From: Acanthococcus lagerstroemiae | Lineage: Eukaryota; Arthropoda; Insecta; Hemiptera; Eriococcidae | NCBI GenBank assembly: GCA_031841125.1 | Contig: CM063111.1 | Span: 59,953,535 to 60,017,534 of the forward strand | DNA length: 64,000 nt | Reading direction: 5' to 3' | Shown: one piece after another, positions 1-12,310 of the stretch | Position numbering within the stretch: the first letter of the stretch is position 1 | How the letters are laid out: each line of letters opens with the position of its first letter | Program-made: the position numbers and the translations under genes | The notes under the pieces: model-generated | The model's input: only the letters and a program-made list of their open reading frames with translations | Databases searched by the model: none | Told to the model about the DNA's origin: nothing

Positions 1-2274
1 GGTTGGTCGACTTCCTCCTTATTGTGTGATAACCGAGTTAAGTACATTATGAACTTCAGTCTGCTTTTAAGTCGTACGTTTAAATTCTCACGGAGACTCA
101 ACTGGAAATCGCTTCTATGGTGCCATAGGAAACTACCAACGTTTTTGAGCATATTTTTAGTGCTTTTATGTATGTGTTAGTCCGCGGGGATAGGGTAAAT
201 GAAAGTTTTTCTGAGAGAGTCTAAAACTCAACTATCTTCAAAAGGAGCCCATCTAGATCATCTCTGGTTACAGCCCTGAACTCCCATTATGAAGAATTCA
301 GTTTAGAAAATCAGCTGAACAGACTCACCTTTATATGAAGCCAGATGCAGAATACGTCTTTACTCCGGGGGCCAAAAGAACCAACAGTCAGAAGAAAGTG
401 CAATTTTTTTCTTCCTAAACTATACCATTTTCTAGCTAGGGATTTCATACAATCGAAATAATTGAACAAACAAAAATGCTGATGTTTGAAAATCATTGTG
501 AATCCTTGAAATCAACGAACAGGAAGAAACTTGACTTCCACTTGGGAGAGGGGGGGATTTGCCGACAAATATATTTTAAAAACTAAAAATTCGCCGAGAA
601 AATTTGTAAAAAATTGAAAATTTAATGTATCTATTTTTCAATCAAAGTATTTTTTAATTGAAAAAAATGAACAAACAAACGAACAAATATTCTTAAAAAT
701 TAAAAATTAAGATAAACGGTTTCAAAATTTGCCGACTGCCAAATTATGGATGGGGGTAACACATCCTCTCAATTGTTTCGCCTCTGAATCGAATGTTTGA
801 TTTTGTTTCTTTCTTTGTTTGTCTGTCTGTGCCATGGTAACGATTCTGGTGGTTTGAAGTGGATTTGGTCCCTCAGCTAAAAATTGTTAGCCCCAAGAGA
901 AATTCTTTGAAAAGTTGTAGGAAAAACAGGGTTTTAAAAGTTTAACCCAAAAATCTCAATTCTTAGAAAATTAAAGGTAATTTGGATATAAAATTTGGAC
1001 CCCCCCCTCTCCCCCAATGAAATGAGTGATCTCACCGTTGTGTTTCATTTATCTGCTTTTCTGTTTGTGTTTCTGCTTGTCCTTCCGTATGTCTATCTGT
1101 CTATTTTTCTAGTAGTTTTAGAAGCGGATCATTTTATTCTTGTCTTAAGGCGTTATCAAATCAACATTAGACGGAGATAGATCTTGAATTTTCAAGTGCT
1201 ACAGTTTTTAGTGGGCCAGATATATCCCCCCCCCCCCCGCAAACGGAGGGTCAAGAAAAGGTCCCATGTCAATATGGAAATCTTAAATATATGAGAACGC
1301 ACTGAATCAACCAGCTGCGGATTTAGAAGCTTAGCCGCTGTAGGCACTCAACGGAATGTTCCCCTTGCCCCCCCCCCCACTGCATATCCTCCTCATGAGC
1401 TACAGGTCACAAATTGATAATTATTTCCCAGTTGTATTTTCTGCAACTTCTACAATATTTTCCTTTTTTCTGTCTGTCTCTTCTTCTGTTTCTCTTTTCC
1501 CAAATTTCCTTCCTTTTTCCCGCTGTTTTTTGTACGAAAATTTGCCGCCCTTGCCTAATGTGCCAATTGGGAAATCCATCGCTGGAATCAACCATATCGA
1601 TGTAGAAGTTTCTTGGGTCATTGACTGCGAATGTTCCGTCAGATTTTCGATCCAGCGTTCATTTGGATATCGAAACAGGAATTTTCTATCCTTTGAATAT
1701 ACGAATTTAGCAAATCAAACAAAATATACAAAGCAGATCATTGGAAAGTTTGTGTCAGGTAGAACGCATATACTTCGAAAAAATCCAGGTATAATACAAA
1801 TATATTGAGCGAGTATCAAGAAGTACATCATGGGGAGGTTTGTGTGAAGTAAAATACAGACACTTTGAAGAAATATAAATTTTTTCCACTCTATACTCTT
1901 GGTCAAAGAGAAATTGAAATAGATAAAATTGAATTGGCCAAAAAATTAATGTTTTGCTCATTCGAAAGCTGCACCTAATTTCAGATTTATCCATAACTTG
2001 AGCCTCCAAAATCCAAATTTCGTGGTAAAAGTTACTATTTTTCCATTTTTACATGGCAACATGGGTTATCTTTGAGAACATTGTTTAAAGCTTGTGTGAA
2101 GTGGAATTACAAAATAGTTGATGAAAATTCGAAATTTGTTAACCTGGATCGGAAAATTACAAATTAAAAACGATCGACGTAGGTATCATTTTAGTTACTT
2201 ATTATTTTGATTGTGTGATCCGACTCCCAAACTTTACTCAAAAAGTGTAGGTAACATTGTCTTAGATTTTAACC
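1..2274. other. Non-coding stretch, no gene recognised
   Basis: AT-rich sequence with homopolymer and low-complexity patches: TTTGTCTGTCTGT-like pyrimidine runs near 810 and 1,050-1,110, and C tracts near 1,228 and 1,370. Open frames here, including one of about 150 codons at 1,356-1,808, are rich in Ser/Phe/Pro from the pyrimidine runs and show no recognisable domain. I see no supported gene. Confidence 0.6.
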
Positions 2275-2410
2275 ATAATCGCAAATAGGTAACAGACCTG
2301 GGGTCGGGAGGCTGACTATCAAAATAATGCTGAAAATTCTTTCGCTCGTATTATTTTCAGACTTTTTGGGAGGGTATGTAAGGACTTTGGGGCTAAGACC
2401 GCTAAGCTTC
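2275..2410. repeat. Dispersed ~130-bp repeat, copy 1 of 3
   Basis: This segment (GCAAATAGG..., then ATCAAAATAATGCTGAAAAT, then a CAGACTTTTTGGGAGGG-like block) recurs in diverged form at about 16,615-16,740 and 45,195-45,340. The shared order of blocks shows a common dispersed repeat. No reading frame, terminal repeats or target duplication were found, so its class is unknown. Confidence 0.55.
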
Positions 2411-3480
2411 CCTAATTGTGCGTCTGATTTTCAACCTCTGATAGTGCTGTAAAAAGATGAATGAAAATTCAATTAGCAAAAGAAACATGCTACTTTTAAT
2501 TTCTTAAATTTTTTCCGAGACGTCTTTTTGGTCTTTAGCATCCACAGTATTTGTACTTTATTGCATAATTTCTATAGTTTTCACGCGAAGAAAAATATTT
2601 CAAAAAGTAAAAGATTGAGAGAACTGTGACAGAGATTTGGATGTCAAGGATTCAAGTTGAGTTTCGCCACAAAAATTTGATTCAGTGATTGGAATTAATA
2701 ACTAAAAACTCCTGTTTAGATTATATTTCTTCATCGATTTCTCAGGTCCAGTCGTTTTTGCCTATTTCAAGTTGTTTTTGAACATTTTGTGAAGCGAGGA
2801 AAGAGAAAATTCAATATTTTCATAGATTTCTACTCCGTTTGATCGTCGGCGGTTTCCCGCAGATGTATATGAAAATAATTTTGAATTCGAATTATAATCT
2901 TCCAAAGCGAGGTTTAGGTCTCTGGACCCTTAATACAAAATTTGAGGGGATATTGGAACTAACTAACCCAAAAAACCCTTATTTTGAACATTCGACTTTC
3001 CATACAAAGTTGATTTTGTCTTCTCTCAAAAGTGAAATTCCAATTTTGGGAGCTGAAATCAAAATCCGATCGACAGTCTGTTACAATCTTCGAAATTTAC
3101 AACCTGAAACCTTTATTTCGATATTTTGTGTAATTTTTTAAATGGAGCCACTTTGCCAATTTGAATAATGAAATTTTCATTTTGAGGCCTAAATCGGAAT
3201 TCGGTTAAACTTCATCTGTCAGAATTTCCGGATTAAACGAAGCAAAAGATGAAAATTTTGATAGAGTTTTCGACATCTTTTCTTTGGGAAGACGCTCCAC
3301 TCCCTCTCCCCCTTTCTGTTTGGGGTGGAACTTGTTGATCCTCAAAGAAATAAGATTTCAGCATTTCAAGATCCTGTTTGATTCCCTTCCTAGCTAGTTT
3401 CAAAAGATAGTGTATCATAGCAAAAGAGGAGGGACGTACGGAAGAGTTTTTCTTGGGGGGGGGGGCTAAAATTGTGGAAG
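2411..3480. other. Non-coding stretch, nothing recognised
   Basis: AT-rich sequence. The open frame at 2,839-3,141 has no recognisable domain and no clear splice or start context. No repeat structure was noticed. Confidence 0.5.
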
Positions 3481-4390
3481 TCTCAACTGACTCAACTCAA
3501 AATTCCTTAGTATCAAAACGTCAAAGCAAAAAAAAATAATAATAAAAACCTTTGTGATTGACTTATTGGATTTTTCCAACTGATGACTCGACTCAAAATT
3601 TCCAAATATCAAAGCAAAAAAAAAAAAAAAACTTTCGACTTGTTGGATATTTCCAGTTTCTCAAATGTCAAAGCAAGCAAAGAAAACAGCTTTTGATTGA
3701 CTTACTGGATTTTTCCAACTGATGCTGACTCAACTCTAAATTCCCAAATGTCAAAGCGCAAAAAAAAAAGAAACTTTTGACTTGATGGATTTTTCCAGTT
3801 TCTCAACTCAATTCCCAAGTGTCAAAGCAAGCAAGAAAGAAACAACAACTTTTGATTGACTTATTGGATTTTTTTCAACTGATACTAGCTCAACTTAAAT
3901 TTCCCAAATATCAAAGCAAAAGAAAAAACAAAAACAAAAACGTTTGACTTGTTGAATTTTTCTAGCTTCTTAATTCAATTCCCAAGTGTCAAAGCAAGCA
4001 AAAAAAAACAACAAAAAACAAACAACAACAAAAACAACGTTTGATTGACTTATTATTGGATTTTTCCAACTGCTGGTAATTCAACTCAAGATTCCCAAAT
4101 ATCAAGCCAAAGAAAAAAAACCTTTTGACTTGTTGCATTTTCCCAACTTCTCAATTCAATTCCCGCGTGTCAAAGCAAGCAAAAAAGACAACAACTCTTG
4201 ATTGACTTATTGGATTTCTCCAACTGATGCCAACTCAATTCCCAATTTCCAAATATTAGAGCAAAAAATAAACCTTTTGACTTGTTGGATTTTCCCTAGT
4301 TCTCAATTCAACTCCCAAGTGTCAAAGCAAGCAAAAAAATAATAAAATAACTTTTGACTTGTCGGATTTTCTCAATTTCGCCTGTCTTAA
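3481..4390. repeat. Tandem repeat with alternating (dimeric) half-units
   Basis: Two related half-units alternate. Half A runs through GATTGACTTATTGGATTTTT and ends in CAAAGCAAAAAAA. Half B runs through TTTGACTTGTTGGATTTTTC and ends in GTGTCAAAGCAAGCAAAAA. GATTG of half A starts at about 3,556, 3,695, 3,854, 4,043 and 4,200, giving dimer spacings of 139, 159, 189 and 157 bp. Most of the length variation sits in the A-rich tails. It is a small minisatellite with higher-order structure and is not coding. Confidence 0.85.
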
Positions 4391-4854
4391 ATGGTAAATT
4401 TTCCCAACTACTGAGTGAAAAATTCGTACGGGGGGGGGAAGTTGCTCCCCTACCCCCTATCTGTACTTCCCTAAAAAGAGGTCATCTCCGATTGTTCTGA
4501 AATTTCGATGGTATTACTCGACTTTCAACTTTCCCCTCCCACAAACACACACACATACTTGAATTAGGATCGGATTCCTACAGAAAAGCAAAAATAATAG
4601 AAATTAAATAAAAGGGCAATCATCTCATTCTTGATCGGCTGCCCCTCGTGACTTCCTCCCTGCGTTTCTATGAGCTATAAATCATTCGCAGACGAACAAG
4701 CATGCTTGGAAGAAAAGAGAAATCTATTTGTGACCCACTGATTTTTGGAGTTTTATATTATTATCTTGCGAAAGTACGTTTAGTAACTACCCGTTTGCAA
4801 AAACTCTGAACTGAATTTTTTGACGCTAAAGAGTTTTTGGGGGGCTAAAGTGGC
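4391..4854. other. Non-coding stretch, nothing recognised
   Basis: Unique-looking AT-rich sequence with a G9 tract near 4,430. No gene, repeat array or terminal inverted repeats were seen. Confidence 0.45.
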
Positions 4855-4920
4855 CCCTGAGACACCGCACCCCCGGCCCTGGAATCTACCCTTTCGAGTA
4901 TCGCATCAGTGACCGGAGAG
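4855..4920 (-). mobile_element. R1-like LINE 3'-tail fragment
   Basis: The stretch CCTGAGACACCGCACCCC followed by CTACCCTTTCGAGTATCG nearly matches the 3'-region sequence of the R1-like copies at about 6,430-6,475 and 18,515-18,560, in the same orientation. Only about 65 bp remain. It is annotated by similarity to those copies, since no coding part survives here. Confidence 0.6.
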
Positions 4921-6386
4921 GTTTTGGGGGGAGATAGGAGGGTGTTTTAATATTAGTGTGCTGCGATTTATGTTTTCTTAACATAAGTTCAAGTACATTC
5001 AACCTTCGTTGGTCAATCGGGATAATCCTCAATGACCCGAGGTTTTTGGTCTGCAGTATCACGGAGAGATCTCTAAACCGTCGAATCGTTCTTTTTCCAG
5101 GTACGAAGAAATCACTGCTGGCCTTGTATCCTTCAAAATGGCTCGTATCAGCGTACATCTTTCGCACGTTTCCCGTATATAGTCGATTCCGCGTTCTCGT
5201 TCGACCCAGAGTGATCGGGGAGCATTCCACCACAGGCACGTTCAGGGTGGCAAGCAGACATTTCTAAATGCGAGATTACGGTGTAAAAAAAGGTGCCAAG
5301 GTAGGTAGACGAGAGCATACCTTCACGCGTCTAATTAAAAACATTCAATAACCTGGTACTCGTGCGCAATTCGACGAATAATTTTACGCGAACGCCGTCG
5401 CATATTTTCCGTTTAAGTAAATTCATTGTCCGTTCATTGGTATTCCAGATCGACTTCGAAATCGCCCGTTAGATCGCTATAAAAGTATTCAGCAAAAAAA
5501 TGGCGAGCACGTTCTCTGCCAACATAAAATACCTACTCGTGTTGGTTGTACTCATATTTACACATCGCCCGACAGTACAATTGTTGGAAATATCGACGTT
5601 TTTATCGTAGTCGATGTCGCCGATATCAAGTATCGAACCCGATTGAGACCCAGGCACCATCGAAGCCTTTCGGCCTAGCACAATAAAGGCCTTCTTTTAT
5701 ATGGGTTATTCGAACAGTACATTGTCTGGTATCGAGTGTCGCCGAGAAATTACTCCCCTTTCGACGAAACGAACGCGAAATTTGTGCGATTTGACAATTA
5801 AGAAGTAATTTCGCGAAGAGCGGCCCTTTTTTTTTTTTTTTGTGCGGAGAAACAGAACGCCGGCTCGAAGCAAATAGCAGGTAGTGTCGCGGTTCCAGCT
5901 TCTAGGTCACTTCTGTAAGGAATTCCTGCACATCGGAATTTCTCGACGAGACGATGTAACTCGACTCGGAGAGAGTTGTACAAAGGGTATGGATTTGATT
6001 ACCTACAGGTTACTACTTTCTAGTTCTAAGTCGGGGGAGGAGGCGGTTTCGAAAGGTTGATTGAACTAACCCCGTGCGAGTAGATCTGTCTTCACAAATG
6101 AATGCGGATTAAGAGACTGAAATAATTGGTTCGCGATTAGGTTCTCTTTTTGTTAGATTATCTGTACTCGTGTATGTTTTGCGTGTTATAAATACACGTT
6201 TCCGTCGATCGTGATACCTCTTTGTTGAACGATTCCTGGAATTAGTGTAGATCCATCAGGGTTTGACATTATGTAGGTTTGTGCTTATCAAGATTCGTAC
6301 GTCTTCATCAGCCAAAGCTGTCAGTCATTTACTAGGTTTCAGACGCAATACTGACCTTAATTCGGAAATATTTGTTACCTTGCTTG
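4921..6386. other. Non-coding stretch of higher CG content, no gene recognised
   Basis: Contains many CG dinucleotides and a T17 tract near 5,825. Open frames on both strands (for example 4,886-5,239 minus) have no recognisable domain, and part of that frame overlaps retrotransposon tail sequence. It could include an upstream region or an uncharacterised repeat. Nothing can be assigned. Confidence 0.4.
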
Positions 6387-7056
6387 GTGGAGCGTATGGC
6401 GATGCACGCATGCCAGAGTGGTTCCTCAGACACCGCACCCCTGACCCCGGAAACTACCCTTTCGAGTATCGGCCTGAGCCCCCATTTCGTCTTTCAACTT
6501 CGGATTCGCGCAGTCCTGCCAGGACCACTACGGGACACCCTACTGATCGAGGCAAACGCTCTCCCAGCATTAACCTGGAATTCGGGTGCTCCATAGACGG
6601 ACGCGCTACCTTCCTTCACCCCTCACCTTCTCGTCTTGGTACGTGTGGCGACGCAGGAAGGTGGTTCCGGGGGGTCCGCAGCAGCTGCAGCAAGGATGGT
6701 ACAGACTCGTTGTGCCCGGGTGTGGGCCGAGCTTTGACCGTCGGCCCTCTGCCTCGACTACTCTGTGTGTATCTTCTTCTTCATGATGATCGAAACAAAG
6801 GCCGATACCCGGTTCCATCCGCTTTCACTCTTCAACATTTCCGGAAGTAAGAAGTCCGACGCGAAACGGCTGATCAGTGCCGTATCCAGGAATAGAACGA
6901 GGGGGTGACCTAACGCATGGGGTATTTTAAACTAAATTTATTTCCTAAAGTTTCTGAGATCCGCATTTTCCTGAATTTTTAAGAGCACGGCCGTACCCAA
7001 GGGAGGGGGCAGACCCCCCCCCCCCTGTGGCCTTGCGACTGATCACGCCGTCGCTA

Positions 7057-9480
7057 TTACTCGTGTTGCCGTTCCGCGCCTTTTTTGCTGCCAGGCCTCA
7101 CACTTGTACAGGGTGCCCGGTTCTTTTCCGCCATTGATCCCAGTTCGTGCACACGGGGCTCGGCACTATCGTCATCTGATGCAAGTACGTGCCGAAGCAC
7201 CCATGGCTGCTCAAGGCTTGGGTCAGGTTGAAGTTCAGTTCCTCGTGGGACCTGCCTGTCCATACGTCGAGGTCGCGTATTAGAGTTCGGATCCACTCGT
7301 TCTTGATCGACTGGGCGAGTGCGTCCTTCCACTTACGAAGCGTGGACTGCTGATGTCTCGCTTGACTTGAAGTGCTTCCCGTTTCGTCTTCACTCTTTTC
7401 TTTGCACCGTATGCCTCCTCTATTTTTCCGACCTTGACTTGATCGGTGGTATATACATTAACACGCCTACTACCTCCAAAAAAAAAAACAGTGCGGTACG
7501 TACTGATACGTCATCGTCACACTGGATCTTTTCTATCTCTGCTCTTCTGTAGAGAATCTTGATGGCGCCGGCAAATACTTGGCGTCTCGTATAGAAGGAC
7601 CGACATGATGACATTCGCGTACAGTTTCCTCTTCTTTTCTCTCGGTCCTCCTGGGTTCGACATTAGACGGGACAGCTGTCCGGCTACTCGATTTGCCTTC
7701 TCAGCTGCCCGCCTATAGTGCTCTCGAAACAGCAACTGTCCGTTGAACCACAGCCCCAAGTACTTCCAAGTACTTCAGGGCTGTACTGAGTCCAATCTCC
7801 CCACCTTTTAGGACAAATGTGGATGGACTGTACTTGCGTCGCATCGTAAACAGTACCGCCTCCGTTTTCTGTATTGCCAAGCACAGCCCTGCCGACTCGA
7901 TCTAGTGGGTCAGTATCTCCAACGCCTGGTTAACTCGTCGCCTGACCTCTGCTGTCGTCTCGGCTTGGCACACCACCAGCGTGTCGTCGGCATAGCTGAT
8001 GAGCTTGACGCCTGATGGCGGTGCCAGCCTCAGCAGTCCGTTGAAGGCGACGTTCCACAGGGTAGGTCCGAGTACTGATCCCCGTGGAACGTCGCAGGTC
8101 GTCTCTCTCGTAACGGGATCGCCCGCCGATTCTATCTCTGTTCGGCGGCCGTCAACGTAACTTCAGAGCATACAGGCTGGTATGAAGACAGCTGGACCTC
8201 TGGCTTTCCAGGCTTCTTGATCAGTGCCAGCCGCGCCGTCTTCCATTTTCTCGGAGATGTCCCCTCCTGCAACGCGCGATTGAAAACGTTGGTCAGGTGG
8301 GAGGGGTCTGCCCTGTGGACCACTTCCCAGACGATGTTGAAAATCGTGTCCGGACCAGGCGCCTTCCTCTTCTTCGTCCTGATCCGGGCGATCGCGCTGT
8401 CCACTTCTCCAACACTGAGCAGAGAGAAATTTTCTTGCGCTTCGACGGGTGTCGCCCGGCTTCATTCAGCTCGTTACCGACGGTCCTCCAGCTTTCTTCA
8501 TGACCACTTTGTATGGTTTGCCGAAGGGGTCGTCGTCCTAGCCGCCTTCTTGTTGCTTCGTATGGCTGAGTTGAAAGTACGACGAGCCTGCTGGTACCAC
8601 TGCGAAGCTGCTGCCACCCCTGCGTCGTGTGTTCTCATCCACTGGTTACCCTCTTTTCGCAGCTTGGCAATGTTCTCGGTTCGTCAATAGGTTGGCTGTC
8701 TCTTTCCATTGCGCTGTCGCAGACCGCTACCACCATCTTTATGATCTTCGCGACTGCGGTCTTCGCGCTCTCTTCTGCCCAACACTCTCCCGTTCCTCAG
8801 GTGAGAGCCAGAAGCTCGTCTCCAATCGATCGGCATCGAGCTTCCTGATCGCCCATCTTCTTAGCTTTTTCGGAGCAGTGACTTCGGTACCTTTATTCAG
8901 CTTGAAGGTGATGTACCTGTGGTCACTCCCTGACTCCTCATCCAGCACAGACTAGCCCTTGATCCAGCGAGCCAGTCCGGCTGATGAGATGGTGACGTCT
9001 ATGACCGACTCCCACCCTTAATAGAGTCGGGTTGGAGTGCCACCCGTGTTCATTAAAACCAGATCCAGCCGGGTGGCACGCTTCCCCAAGTCGTATCCTT
9101 AGGAGTCGGTCCTACTGGAGTGTCATTCTTCGGACTTGGCATTGAAGTCTCCGGCGGCGATGACTCTTGCTCTCTTCCTGGCGATGCTCTCCTGGAGACG
9201 GGCGAGGTAGGCCTCGAATTCTTCCAATCTTCCGTTCTTGGAGAAGTAGCAGCTGTGAACGGTGATGTTACCCACTTGGACAGCTATGTACCCCTTCCCG
9301 TCTTCTACCTCGCCCGGAGCTATAGGACAGTCAGCGCATTCGCCAACGACTGTCAGTCCAGGACGGTCTCCGTACTATCCTCGACGTCCGGCTTGTAGGG
9401 CTCGCTCCCTATTACCAAGTGAAACCGTTTCTCTCCCTTCGTGCTCTACGGGAGATCCTGGACAACTGTACAGTGGTTTA
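7057..9480 (-). pseudogene. R1-like pol: endonuclease + reverse transcriptase, broken
   Basis: On the minus strand a DFNAK motif (RVIAAGDFNAK, about 9,145-9,180) and ESGSDHRYITFKL (about 8,905-8,940) mark the N- and C-terminal parts of an APE endonuclease, the enzyme that nicks target DNA in LINE retrotransposition. Reverse transcriptase follows: KAPGPDTIFNIVW (about 8,330-8,370), then CDVPRGSVLGPTLWNVAF and ISYADDTLVVC (about 7,975-8,100), where YADD is the catalytic box. A further block reads ALKYLGVWFNGQLLFREHYRRA. These pieces fall in different frames, which shows several indels and stops. Codon use is GC-rich compared with the flanks, as expected of a recently arrived element. R1-clade assignment is by pattern only. 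Confidence 0.8.
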
Positions 9481-9629
9481 GGTTGACCTAGAGGAAGAAA
9501 AGTGGCTTATTCAGCGTTACTTCGGCCACCGAACACGGCCTTTCCCTCCTTGGGCGCTAACGTCCAGGCATTCTCTAGCGCCAAGGAGGTGCGTGGAATC
9601 ATGCCCCTTTATTCTGCTACAAAGCGGGA

Positions 9630-9720
9630 ACTTGAGGGTTCCCGGCACTCCCGAATCTTGTGGCCGGTCTCTCCGCATTTGAAGCACCTGCAGGCACGTG
9701 TAGCAGCGTGCTGACTGCTT
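9630..9720 (-). pseudogene. R1-like ORF1 (Gag-like) C-terminal zinc-knuckle remnant
   Basis: The minus strand reads CRCFKCGETGHKIRECREP, a C-x2-C-x4-H-x4-C nucleic-acid-binding knuckle as found at the C-terminus of LINE ORF1 proteins. It lies just upstream of the endonuclease region, which is the expected order. Only one clear knuckle survives, and R1-type proteins usually have more. The frame stops shortly afterwards. Confidence 0.7.
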
Positions 9721-9975
9721 GGCTTTCTCTATGGAGCGGACCTCACAGCTGCTCCACCCTGTCGCTACGTTGCCGCGCCCTCTAGCGTATCAAGGGCCGT
9801 GTGGATGGGTACCTCCATGTATAATCTTTGCTCACTGACGGCTCCACGTTCGTCAGGAGTAGAGTGATTCGGCGCTGCGATCTTCGGACTTCCGGTCAGC
9901 GCCTACCGCTTTTCTGAGCTTACTATCCACCACATCCTCCTGCTCTGCTCGGAGTTCCAACAGCATCTCGTCCGG

Positions 9976-10905
9976 GTCCTGTCACCTGGACCCAGCACTA
10001 CTTCGGTTAAATATTCGTTACCTAGTAGATGAAATGAACATTATTCCAGTTTGACATGGATTGATGGATTTATTTATTGGCTGACCTTCCATTGTGACCG
10101 ATACCAATTCCGACCGTCCAGTTCAGTTGATCATTTCATTTCATTCTGCTTCTTCCCCGGGACTCTCGAGAAGCTTGAGAACTCCTCCGTGGCGCCTCCA
10201 TAGATTCATATTCCAGCGTATTCTTTTACTTCTTACGTTTCTCGCTGATGAATAGCGAGCTTATATATTTTCGAAGTAAGTAACAAATCTCGAGGTAGCA
10301 CCGATTCGAGCTTATTAGAATTCCTATGACGTTATTCCTGTCCACGAAAGCATACCAATTCGAATGTTGATTGTTTTCGGATAGGTGAAGTGAACGTTGA
10401 GCATATCAAACATGACAAACGCAGAGGTCGGACGAATAAAGTATACTTATCTGAATATAAGTGACATATTGAAATTTCAACTTTCATGCATCAGTAGTCA
10501 GCACGCTTCTAATGAACGTTATTCCAAAGGCGCGAGGGACTGGATTGGAAGCGTGGAATCAGGCAACCGAATGTAGATACATATATCCCCTTCGGAATAC
10601 GAGATGCAACTTCTCTCACTTTATTGTTGTGGTAGTAGAGTGCATTCTAACCTTAGGCATAGGGGTTGATTATTTGAAGGCATGAAGTCAAATTATCCTA
10701 TACGTAGAGCATTTTCGAAATTTTACAGCAGAAGCGAAAACTGTTTCATTTAGTGCTTGGCACATATGCATGCTGTGTTCTATAGGCTGAAATTATAAGT
10801 TCTTTGAGACTACATGGTCACATAATATGTTTTCCGTTGTATATGCGACAGTATTTAGAGTAGTTTGCGATGAAAAAAGCTGTTTTGAAAATTTGGCACA
10901 TAATA
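9976..10905. other. Non-coding stretch, nothing recognised
   Basis: AT-rich intergenic sequence between two LINE fragments. No coding potential, tandem array or inverted repeats noticed. It ends at an (AATAAT)n-like tract near 10,903-10,912 that probably belongs to the 3' tail of the adjacent RTE-like element. Confidence 0.5.
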
Positions 10906-12310
10906 ATAATAACAGCCTCTTTAATCATACATAGATCCAGTAATTGTTATTGTTTATCGGTCCATTTTTCGGCATAGGCCTCTCCGATTTTCCGCCATAC
11001 TGCCCTATTCTGGGTTTGTTTTTACCAAGGGGTACCGACTCTACCTACTAATTCGTCCCTCCATCTTGTAGGTGGCCTTCCTCTTTTTCTGGTGTAGTTG
11101 CAAGGGGTCCAGTATGTCGTTTATAATTCCATTTTTCGGGATCTGTTCTTGCTATATGTCCCGCGTATTAAAATTTGATTAGTTTTGCTCTTGTCCCTAT
11201 GTCCTGGAATCCAGTCATCCCCCTTATTTCCTTATTTCTGACTTTGTATTTCAGTTTTACCCCAGTAGTCTTCTCTCCATCGCTCTTTGTGTTTTTTGCA
11301 TACCTGTTAGGGACCACGATTGCGCCCCATAGGATACTACCGGGAGGGTACACATCACCCATGTTTTGATTTGTGCGTTCAGCGATACTTTTTTGCTCCC
11401 ATATATATTCTTCAGTGCTCAGAAGCTCCCCCATGCTTTTCGTTTTCTCTCCCTTAATTCTTTCTCTTGTCTAGACTCGAAGGCTACTATTTGCCCCAGG
11501 TATTTGTACTCCTCTACTCTCTCGATTCGCTCACCTTTAATATACAGCTTCCGTTCGTTGTCTTCGACCGAATGATCAGACATGTATTTTGTTTTCGACG
11601 TATTCATTTTTAAGCCCACTTTTTCACTGTTCTTTTTCAATTCTTCCCCATCTCTTTTAATTGTTCACGGCTCGAGCTGAATAAGACTATATCATCTGCG
11701 AATCTAAGATGGCTCAGGTATTCCCCATTCACCCTGATCCCTTTCTCCTCCCAGTTTATTTTCCTGAAGACTTCTTCTAAGACCTTATTGAACAGGTTGG
11801 GGGAGAGGTCGCCCTGCTTTATTCCTCTCTCGAATTGCAATTCATCACCTTTCCTGTCTGTTTTTATGTATGCATTTGCATTTTTGTATGTATTTTCCAA
11901 TAATCGGATGATTTTGATAGGAACTCCGTGGGCTTTCATCCCCTCCTACACTTTCCTATGTTCTACCGTGTCGAAGGCTTTGGTAAAGTCTATGAAGAGG
12001 AGATGAGCATTTATATTGTATTCTCTTGTTTTTTCTAGTATCTGGTTTATGGTTTGAATATGATCTCTTGTCGACTGGTTTTTCCTGAACCCTGCCTGTT
12101 CTCGTGCTTGGTTGGCGTCTAAAAGATTGTAAATTCTATTTTTGATTATTTTCATAAACATTTTGTATAGGGTGGACGTCAGGCTAATTGGTCTATAATT
12201 TTCTATGTTTTTCCGGCTCCCTTTTTTGTGAAGAAGAATTATTTCTGCTGTTTTCCATTGTGCAGGGGTTATACCTTACACAAGAATTTTGTTAAATATC
12301 ATGGTAATTG
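10906..12310 (-). mobile_element. RTE-like non-LTR retrotransposon, 5'-truncated
   Basis: On the minus strand, from 12,300 downward, the reverse transcriptase reads ENYRPISLTSTLYKMFMKI, then EQAGFRKNQSTRDHIQTINQ, then LLFIDFTKAFDTVEH, GIKQGDLSPNLFNKVLEE and the catalytic box LRFADDIVLFS, followed by KYLGQIVAFES. The C-terminus ends in a W-x-K-IGEAYAEKW-like motif near 10,960, and an AATAAT-rich tail follows at the 3' end. Two or three frame breaks (near 11,940 and 11,640) make it non-functional. No endonuclease is present, so the copy is 5'-truncated. The RTE-like label rests on the order and wording of the motifs. A phylogeny would be needed to exclude related clades. Confidence 0.78.

Larger units (their letters stand above)
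6387..9975 (-). mobile_element. Degenerate R1-clade-like non-LTR retrotransposon
   Basis: A decayed LINE read on the minus strand: ORF1 zinc knuckle (about 9,640-9,700), APE-type endonuclease (about 8,740-9,480), reverse transcriptase (about 7,520-8,410), a C-terminal segment (about 7,060-7,330), then a 3' untranslated region to about 6,387. The C-terminal segment reads LTQALSSHGCFGTYLHQM, a pattern seen in R1-clade pol proteins. Frameshifts and stops break the frame repeatedly, so it is inactive. No target-site duplication or 28S rDNA sequence was seen. Related 3' ends lie at 4,855, 18,476, 41,195 and 44,235, so the family has several copies in this window. The 5' limit is approximate. Confidence 0.8.

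Noticed and set aside
1356..1808. Plus-strand frame of 150 codons
   Set aside because: Composition follows pyrimidine tracts (Ser/Phe/Pro-rich). No domain, no splice partner, no start context.
4886..5239. Minus-strand frame of 117 codons
   Set aside because: Partly overlaps LINE tail sequence and has no recognisable motif. An overlapping plus-strand frame of similar length shows open frames are cheap here.
6263..6850. Long plus-strand open frame (195 codons)
   Set aside because: It is antisense to the 3' region of the R1-like LINE. The same stretch recurs in the other copies, and the translation has no domain.
8217..8955. Plus-strand open frames of 70-157 codons
   Set aside because: Shadows of the minus-strand reverse-transcriptase and endonuclease coding sequence, which carries clear motifs.
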